Part shown: piece by piece, positions 13,444 to 19,111 of the stretch | How positions within the stretch are numbered: position 1 is the stretch's first letter | How the letters are laid out: the number at the start of each line of letters is the position of its first letter | DNA from: Deltaproteobacteria bacterium | GTDB taxonomy: Bacteria > Desulfobacterota > DSM-4660 > Desulfatiglandales > Desulfatiglandaceae | Assembly (NCBI GenBank): GCA_018644785.1 | Contig: JABGPV010000075.1 | Location: 1-19,111, forward strand | Direction of reading: 5' to 3' | DNA length: 19,111 bases | Translations under genes and position numbers: made by a program | The notes under the pieces: model-generated | Seen by the model: the letters and a program-made list of their open reading frames with translations, nothing else | Databases searched by the model: none | What the model was told of the DNA's origin: nothing

Positions 13444-15618
13444 ATGAAAAAAAAGGTTTTCATCGTTTCGTCCATCTGTTTATTGTTTTTCGCCGCCCTG
13501 GTTATTAGCGCGGGCATCTACATCAACGCAAATATTGAAGAGATCACACGCCAACACCTGGGTGCCGGCATTCAGTTTGAGGATGTGGAATTCAGCTTTT
13601 CCCCCTTGCCTGCCATTGCTTTTTCTCAGATGAAAATTCAAAAAGGCAAAAATAAAATCACCATTCCCTCGCTGGTTCTGTATCCGGACCTCATGGCCCT
13701 CCTCAAAGGGGATGTGGTCGTGAGAAAGGCTGTGGTAGAAAAACCACTGATCTTTTCTGAAAAAACAGCTGAACCCGCCACCGAAAAAAGGAAACTTCAC
13801 TCACAAGCGCCTGCATCACCGTCCCTACCCCTCACAACAGCCGCCACTTACGTGGGTATGATCAATGAAATCATGATCCGCGGTGGAAAACTGGTCATGA
13901 ATTCCGAAACCGCAAATATGCCCCCGCTTACCTTTGCTGTTGCGGTTGATAATATTGAAAAAAAGGACCAGACCATATCGGTAGAAGTCAAGGATTTCAC
14001 CATAGACGAAATAGGACTCAATTTTGCGGGTGACGTGGCCATCACCTCCTTTTCCCCACTGGGACTCAAAATAAACGCGTCTAAGGCGGCAATCAATCCC
14101 GCAGCGCTCAAAGATTTCCTTGTTAAATTCGATTTTTTAGACGCATCCGTGGGCAACCAGATTCCCAGAATAGAACAGGTCGCCGCCAGCGGGCTTCAGC
14201 TCACCATCGATCCGGACTCCGGAGAAATGGATCTTGTTTCCGAGTCCCTCAGTTTTGGTCAAAACCAGCTTCAGAATGTTTCGGTTAATCTTTCCAAAGA
14301 AAAAGGCTATTTATTAAAATGCGCCAAGGTCCTGATGGACGTGGGTACCGTCCAGGGATGGTTGAATGAGAACCCCAAGGGCAAAGAAGCGCTGGAACAG
14401 CTGTTTGTCAAAGCCAAACTCAAAGATTTGCGTGCCTCGGGCAAGATTGAGCTGTCTGCCATCAATCTGAAGGGCGGCGGAGAAAACGAGTCGAAAATCA
14501 GTGGCGCCATGGATCTTAAAACCGAAGGGCTCAAGATCCACCTGGTTGCGGAAAACGGTAAAGAACAGAACTTCACCATCAGCCAGTTGGAGACACGGGT
14601 CACACTTGAAGAAGGCAAACCCTCACTTCAGGTCAGCAATCTTCAGTTGGCCTCCTCTCGTGGGGGAACCGGACTACTGAGAGGCACCCTGGAAATTCCG
14701 GTAAAACTGAAAAAGGCCCGGTTCGAAGCAACACTTGATTCATTCCAGGTTTTTGATACGGCGATAAACTTGAGGGCCGTTAAAAGTTCCGGGGGAAAAC
14801 TGACCTTTGATGTGGACTTAAGCGGCCCTTCCCTAACCGTTTTGGCCAAAGGCCAGTTGCAGACGCCCGGAAGGGAAAAGGCGGATTTCTGGATCCGCAT
14901 GACGGAGTGCCGCATATCCAGAGGGTCAGCGGGAAAAAAAGAAGCGGTTCAGGCACAACATAAATCAAACGGCAGGAAAGCCGAAGTCCCTGCCAGCAAG
15001 GACACATCAAATCAGGATTTTGATTTCAGCGCCCTAAAAGACCGAACGCTGTCCGGGGACGCTTTCGTAAAAATATTCCAATATAACAACATGCCGCAAG
15101 TAAATGACGTGCATCTGACACTCAGCTGTGCGAACAACCGGGCCGTTTTGCGGGGTTCCATGGGGATTTGCCAGGTGGACCTTTTCGTGAACGCCGTGCT
15201 TACAGCGCCCAACCAGGTTGTCGCTCAAGTTGAAGGCAAAGGCGCCAATATGAACCTGACCTCTTTTATGGCCTGCTTTTCTCGTGAACTCCCCATGTTT
15301 CTTTCCGGAAAAATTTCTGTCATGACCTCCCTTTTTGTTCAGGGCCAAAATACCAAAACCCTTTTGGATTCGGCGCAAGGCGACCTGATGGTAACCCTTC
15401 GGAAATGTACGGTCCGGAAGGTTTCAAGACTGGATGATCGGCTCGATTTCCTGGTAGACATGTTAAATGCTGCCGGAATCACATCTTTAAAAGATGACGC
15501 CATCGATTTCCGGAAAGGGCTGGCAAAGGCTGAAATCAGAAAAGGCAGGGTTATTATGGACAAGTTCTCTCTCTCCGGACCTCTTTTGGACGTTGGGGGA
15601 AGGGTGAATTTCTGCTGA
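13444..15618 (+). CDS. AsmA-family envelope protein, C-terminus cut by a frameshift
   Basis: From the ATG at 13444 (GAGGT 8 bases upstream) the product has 724 residues. It begins with one membrane segment (about 5-26) and then the AsmA-type start ANIEEITRQHLGAGIQFEDVEFSFSPLPAIAF, followed by a long beta-rich region with repeated short strands (e.g. LKDLRASGKIELSAINLKGG, GLLRGTLEIPVKLKKARFEA, LKDRTLSGDAFVKIFQYNNM) and the AsmA-like end KGRVIMDKFSLSGPLLDVGG. The frame extends 29 codons further upstream through the terminator to an ATG at 13357; that start is rejected. AsmA-like proteins are inner-membrane anchored, bridge the periplasm and are linked to lipid transport to the outer membrane. 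The frame ends at TGA 15616-15618 just after GGRVNF, while the expected continuation is in another frame (see 15612-15716), so one base seems to be missing near 15609-15612. Confidence 0.86.
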   Translation: MKKKVFIVSSICLLFFAALVISAGIYINANIEEITRQHLGAGIQFEDVEFSFSPLPAIAFSQMKIQKGKNKITIPSLVLYPDLMALLKGDVVVRKAVVEKPLIFSEKTAEPATEKRKLHSQAPASPSLPLTTAATYVGMINEIMIRGGKLVMNSETANMPPLTFAVAVDNIEKKDQTISVEVKDFTIDEIGLNFAGDVAITSFSPLGLKINASKAAINPAALKDFLVKFDFLDASVGNQIPRIEQVAASGLQLTIDPDSGEMDLVSESLSFGQNQLQNVSVNLSKEKGYLLKCAKVLMDVGTVQGWLNENPKGKEALEQLFVKAKLKDLRASGKIELSAINLKGGGENESKISGAMDLKTEGLKIHLVAENGKEQNFTISQLETRVTLEEGKPSLQVSNLQLASSRGGTGLLRGTLEIPVKLKKARFEATLDSFQVFDTAINLRAVKSSGGKLTFDVDLSGPSLTVLAKGQLQTPGREKADFWIRMTECRISRGSAGKKEAVQAQHKSNGRKAEVPASKDTSNQDFDFSALKDRTLSGDAFVKIFQYNNMPQVNDVHLTLSCANNRAVLRGSMGICQVDLFVNAVLTAPNQVVAQVEGKGANMNLTSFMACFSRELPMFLSGKISVMTSLFVQGQNTKTLLDSAQGDLMVTLRKCTVRKVSRLDDRLDFLVDMLNAAGITSLKDDAIDFRKGLAKAEIRKGRVIMDKFSLSGPLLDVGGRVNFC

Positions 15619-15716
15619 AAAAGAAACAGTTGAAACTGACAGGCCAGGTTCAGACAGCTCTGGGGTTCACCAATGATTTAAAGATCGATCGCGTTTTTCA
15701 AAAAAGGAAAACCTGA
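15612..15716 (+). pseudogene. Displaced C-terminal tail of the AsmA-like gene
   Basis: Starting at 15612, in the frame one base back, the DNA reads LLKKKQLKLTGQVQTALGFT, then NDLKIDRVFQKRKT and TGA at 15714-15716. This is the kind of ending expected after GGRVNF, and its stop lies just 2 bases before the next ATG, in line with the tight packing of the cluster. One extra T in the TTT run at 15609-15611 would restore a single frame of about 759 residues. Confidence 0.65.
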
Positions 15717-15718
15717 GA

Positions 15719-18481
15719 ATGAAGCACATGCAATTAAGAGATTCCACCCCCTTCGTCTTTCTCCACCTTATTTTGGCCTTTATTTTCCTTTCCGCTTGCG
15801 GCACATCCCAGAAACCCAAGGAAATATCGTATGTTCCGGAAAAAGACATCCCGCGGACCATCGCCGTTATGCCAGCCAGGCTACTGCCGGATAAAAAGGA
15901 CGACACCGGTTTTCAAATTAAACCCGGAAGCGAAGATGAAGCCTTTGTTGACAAATTGGTCAGGGGGGTTATCAACAACCAGTTGACCGGTAAAGGTTAT
16001 AACACCATCCCGCTGGCTCGGGTCGATCGGAAACTGGCCGCCTCCCCTGAAAGCAAAGACTGGCAAAATACACCGCCTAAAGCCCTGTGCCGACTTCTGG
16101 GGACAAATGGACTTGTTTTTCCTGAAATAATTTCAGCCATCATGCTCAAAACCGTGGCTTATGACGAATATTCCATAGAAGTTCGCATTACGCTTTTCAA
16201 CAACAAGGGTGAAAATTTAGGGTCTTGGACCGAATCCGCATCCAAAAGAAAAATTGCCATCCCCACCAGCGCCATCGGCGCACTGGCCACCATTGCGGTG
16301 GCTGTCATGGATGAACCGGCAAGAAAACACATGCGGCTCGTCATATATGACTGGGGCTGGAAAATTTCCCAATTCATGCCTGACAGCCCCCATGGTGATG
16401 AACTCCCGGAAATTCTCTTTGTTAATACCAATGTGGACAAGGGTGTTTTCGGCGCCGGGGAGCAAATCGAAGTGGAGTTGAATGCGGAAAAGGGCCTGAC
16501 CTGTTTTTTCGACCTGGGAAACTTCAAACAAAGCATTCCCATGCACCATTCTGCCGGGGGCGCCTATAAAGGCGTTTACGTGGTTCGTGAAGGGGATCGA
16601 GCGGCCTCCCTATCCCTCACCCTTCACCTCGTGAAATCCAACGGCATAGAAAGGACATGGGCAGAGACGGGAACCGTAACCATCGATGCCGTTGCGCCAC
16701 CCCCGCCTGCCGACCTGGTCACCCGCTCCGGAAAACAGGGCATTTCCCTTTCATGGTCTTCGCCCGATAGCGAAGATCTGAGTGAATTTCTGGTGGAGCG
16801 GAGCGAAAAGGCGGTAGGTAATTTCGATGCGGTTGGAAAAACGAAAAACTTGAAATACTTAGACAGCCAGGTCACCCAGGGAAAGCCCTACTACTACCGC
16901 ATAAGATCCGTGGACCGGCTGGGGAATCGTTCCCCCTCTACCCCGGTTCAAAACCTCATCATGCCCTATTTTGATACAGTGAAACTGCCGCCTCAATTCA
17001 AAGGCCCGCTGGTTCCCGGAACTTATTTGGTGGAGGGTGTCTGCATCCTCCCGGAAGGGGAAGTTTCCACTGTGGGACCCGGCACACGTTTCAATTTTTC
17101 ACCTGGCGCAAAACTGGTGGCCAACGGCGCGCTCGCCATCAGGGGCGAAGCAAAAAACCGCGTATTTTTTGAGGGAGAGGGTTGGAAAGGGATTGAAATA
17201 CCGGCAGGCGGTCGCGCGGAGATTTCAAATGCTGCTCTCTCGGGATGTACCGAATGCCTCAAAGCTGAAGGGGGACTGCTGGAAGCTACGGCCGTTTCGT
17301 TAAAAGGATCGAAAGGAATCGGCATTTCGGCGGAGGATGGCAGCCCCTTTGAATTAAGTGCATTGAACGTTTCCGGTTTTGATGTAGGCATTGTTATCAA
17401 GGGGGGAAAAGGGCGCTTGGAAAAAAGCAACATCACCCAAAACCACGTGGGTCTGAGCTTTCTTGGGGGGAGCACCGAAATTGTCAATAACAATATTTTT
17501 GAGAATTCGAACCTGGAAATCAACGCCGGCCCGAAACTGGTCCTGGATCGAAACTATCTGGGCGCCGACAACATCAAAGAGTTGAAGTTGAAAGGGGATA
17601 TCCTGGTTGCCAGCCTTTTAAACGCTCCCTATCCCAAAGGGGCGAACGTGGTTCTGGTGGACAAAAATGATGTTACCCCGAAAATGATGGAAGCACGCTT
17701 TGAAAAACATAAAAGCACGGGCATCGAGGCGTTCAAAATCAGGAAATTCGGTGATGCGTACCAATCTCTTCAAAAAGCGCTGTCTTTGAAGGAAGATCGG
17801 GAAGTCTACCTGTATCTGGCCTACACCCAGATGATTCTGGAAGATGCGGTCGCCTCGGAAAAAACCCTTGAAACCGGCATTAAAGCCTTTCCCTATGAAG
17901 TACGCCTCTATCAGGTATACGCGCGACAGCTGGCGGCCAAGGGCGAAAAAGAAAAGGCCTTGAAGCTGGTCAACCAAGCCCTTCGAATGAACCCGGATGA
18001 TACCGCCTTAAAATTGATCAAGCGGGATCTGGCAGGAACCCCACCGCCTGAAAAGCCCAAGCCCCAAACGACGCTACCCCCTCAAAAAGCAACTCCAGAA
18101 AAAAGAACCCAAGATGCTGAATCCTTGAAATCCCAGGGCATTGGTGCATTCAAGGCCGCAAAATACACCGAAGCGGAAAAAAACCTCTCCCGTTCCCTTG
18201 GCGTGAAACCGGACCGTGAAGCATACCTCTATCTGATTTATGCCCAAACGCGACTGGGCAAAGAAGAAGCGCTTACGGCCACCCTTCTGAAGAGCATCCT
18301 TGATTTTCCAGAGGAAGTCCGGTTTTACCGCTTGTATGCTAGGCACCTGGCTGATAAAGGACAAACCGGGGAAGCCCTTGCTCAGGTCCGGGCAGGGCTT
18401 ATCAAACACCCGGATGACCTTCAACTGAAGATGCTTGAAGATTTCCTGAAAGGGGCTCTGGAAGGACAGGAGAAAAAATGA
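15719..18481 (+). CDS. Large mosaic lipoprotein: GNA1162-like, FnIII, beta-helix, TPR
   Basis: A 920-residue lipoprotein (LSAC, Cys27). Domain order: about 44-215, an alpha/beta domain ([47 protein letters not shown]) like GNA1162/DUF799 lipoproteins; about 228-322, a beta-rich domain; about 326-413, a fibronectin type III domain ([34 protein letters not shown]); about 435-625, a right-handed beta-helix ([57 protein letters not shown]); 667-766 and 806-905, two 100-residue copies of a TPR block joined by a Pro/Lys linker (about 773-795). No catalytic motif seen. The ribosome-binding site is poor; an alternative ATG exists at codon 4. It should sit on the outer membrane and act as a binding or assembly platform. 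It overlaps the next gene by 4 bases (ATGA). Confidence 0.88.
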   Translation: MKHMQLRDSTPFVFLHLILAFIFLSACGTSQKPKEISYVPEKDIPRTIAVMPARLLPDKKDDTGFQIKPGSEDEAFVDKLVRGVINNQLTGKGYNTIPLARVDRKLAASPESKDWQNTPPKALCRLLGTNGLVFPEIISAIMLKTVAYDEYSIEVRITLFNNKGENLGSWTESASKRKIAIPTSAIGALATIAVAVMDEPARKHMRLVIYDWGWKISQFMPDSPHGDELPEILFVNTNVDKGVFGAGEQIEVELNAEKGLTCFFDLGNFKQSIPMHHSAGGAYKGVYVVREGDRAASLSLTLHLVKSNGIERTWAETGTVTIDAVAPPPPADLVTRSGKQGISLSWSSPDSEDLSEFLVERSEKAVGNFDAVGKTKNLKYLDSQVTQGKPYYYRIRSVDRLGNRSPSTPVQNLIMPYFDTVKLPPQFKGPLVPGTYLVEGVCILPEGEVSTVGPGTRFNFSPGAKLVANGALAIRGEAKNRVFFEGEGWKGIEIPAGGRAEISNAALSGCTECLKAEGGLLEATAVSLKGSKGIGISAEDGSPFELSALNVSGFDVGIVIKGGKGRLEKSNITQNHVGLSFLGGSTEIVNNNIFENSNLEINAGPKLVLDRNYLGADNIKELKLKGDILVASLLNAPYPKGANVVLVDKNDVTPKMMEARFEKHKSTGIEAFKIRKFGDAYQSLQKALSLKEDREVYLYLAYTQMILEDAVASEKTLETGIKAFPYEVRLYQVYARQLAAKGEKEKALKLVNQALRMNPDDTALKLIKRDLAGTPPPEKPKPQTTLPPQKATPEKRTQDAESLKSQGIGAFKAAKYTEAEKNLSRSLGVKPDREAYLYLIYAQTRLGKEEALTATLLKSILDFPEEVRFYRLYARHLADKGQTGEALAQVRAGLIKHPDDLQLKMLEDFLKGALEGQEKK

Positions 18482-19111
18482 TCATTGTAGCAAAAACGCT
18501 TTTCGTTTCTGCAACACTGTGGGTTTTAATGGCCTGTGGCGTGGCTTTGGGAGCACCGCCGGATCCGGCACAGGAGCATGAGGCCCGATACGATATCAAT
18601 GAGGCCGCCTATCTGATCGAGGTGGGAAAATATATGGAGGCCCTGGAAAATTACCAGAGTGCACTTGAATTATCTGTGATTCCCAAGACCAGGATTGATG
18701 CCCTGCTCTCCAAAGCCACCCTGTTGTCCGCTTTCCTGGATGCGCCTGAAAAAGCCCTTGAGGTCTATCAAAAGGTCTCACGGGAATACCCACAGGCTGC
18801 GGAAATCGGCCGATACAGAGAAGGGCTTCTGCTTTTCCACCTGGATCGGCTGAACAAAGCAAAACCCGTGCTTCAAAAATATCTGAAAGCCTATCCGAAA
18901 GGCAAATTCCGTTTTCAGGCCGAAGCCTTACTGGAACAAATCAAAAAGGCGCCCCCCAAACCGACACCAACACCTGAACCCAAACCTGAGCCCAAACCGA
19001 TACCTAAACCAACACCTAAACCAACACCTGAACCCAAACCTGAGCCCAAACCGATACCTAAACCGACACCTAAACCAACACCTGAACCCAAACCTGAGCC
19101 CAAACCGATAC
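18478..19111 (+). CDS. TPR lipoprotein with Pro-rich spacer (3' end outside window)
   Basis: About 211 residues are visible from the ATG at 18478, which overlaps the previous stop (ATGA) and is preceded by AGGAG 6 bases upstream. The start [20 protein letters not shown] ends in a usable lipobox (LMAC, Cys20), although cleavage after ALGA is also possible. Residues about 35-155 are TPR-like ([57 protein letters not shown]). From about 160 on the protein is an alternating X-Pro repeat of Lys, Glu, Thr and Ile, like the rigid periplasm-spanning spacer of TonB. A C-terminal domain such as SPOR, TonB-C or an amidase may follow outside the window; that cannot be seen. Long Gly-rich frames on the opposite strand here are only shadows of the repeat. 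Confidence 0.82.
   Translation, partial: MIIVAKTLFVSATLWVLMACGVALGAPPDPAQEHEARYDINEAAYLIEVGKYMEALENYQSALELSVIPKTRIDALLSKATLLSAFLDAPEKALEVYQKVSREYPQAAEIGRYREGLLLFHLDRLNKAKPVLQKYLKAYPKGKFRFQAEALLEQIKKAPPKPTPTPEPKPEPKPIPKPTPKPTPEPKPEPKPIPKPTPKPTPEPKPEPKPI
18967..19111 (+). repeat. 54-base in-frame tandem repeat (about 2.7 copies)
   Basis: Copies start at 18967, 19021 and 19075 with an exact period of 54 bases; the third is cut by the window end. Each encodes an 18-residue unit [18 protein letters not shown]. The copies are nearly identical at DNA level (for example CCGACACC against CCAACACC), so the expansion is recent. Confidence 0.9.

Noticed and set aside
18915..19103. Gly-rich minus-strand frame
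   Set aside because: It is the antisense shadow of the 54-base Pro-rich coding repeat.
18967..19111. CRISPR-like periodicity
   Set aside because: The repeat has no spacers, is in frame and codes for an X-Pro spacer.

Overview
The window looks like a chromosomal segment of a Gram-negative, probably Desulfobacterota (Desulfobacteraceae-like) bacterium of moderate GC content. This is inferred from the type of envelope proteins (a GlmU-like left-handed beta-helix protein, an LPP20 protein with its usual delta-proteobacterial C-terminal domain, many outer-membrane lipoproteins) and from the dispersed palindromes; no rRNA or other marker gene is present to prove it. No tRNA, rRNA or CRISPR array was seen.

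Left part (1-5646, minus strand). From upstream to downstream: a DUF4143-type AAA+ ATPase, a Tat-exported metallophosphoesterase, a small membrane-anchored protein, a MscS-like mechanosensitive channel with a long periplasmic-type coiled coil, and a left-handed beta-helix protein that starts at TTG and runs off the left edge. Two tandem copies of a 24-base palindrome separate the small protein from the channel gene.

Middle part (5647-7555). This is a degraded, element-rich stretch. It holds a third copy of the palindrome, a second hairpin and the 5' stub of a RAYT (REP-associated Y1 tyrosine transposase) gene that stops 7 bases short of the stop codon of an OmpA-like gene. Further along on the minus strand are the remains of a phospholipase D gene with a stop codon and a damaged HKD motif, then a tiny lipoprotein gene with a near-consensus promoter. 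Two direct copies of an about 20-base motif bracket this block.

Right part (7556-19111, plus strand). Eight consecutive tightly spaced genes all encode exported or membrane-anchored envelope proteins: a FlgT-like three-domain periplasmic protein, a lipoprotein with a short TPR, a coiled-coil lipoprotein, a TPR plus SLH lipoprotein, an LPP20 protein, an AsmA-like protein with a frameshifted tail, a 920-residue mosaic lipoprotein (GNA1162-like domain, fibronectin III, beta-helix, duplicated TPR block), and a TPR lipoprotein with a Pro-rich repeat spacer running off the right edge. No enzyme is recognisable among them. The FlgT-like and LPP20 (FlgP-like) folds together suggest an outer-membrane ring or scaffold, but no flagellar gene is present. 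This lipoprotein island is the best candidate in the window for an undescribed system. A strong hairpin with a T-run lies between the LPP20 gene and the AsmA gene and may split or attenuate the transcript.
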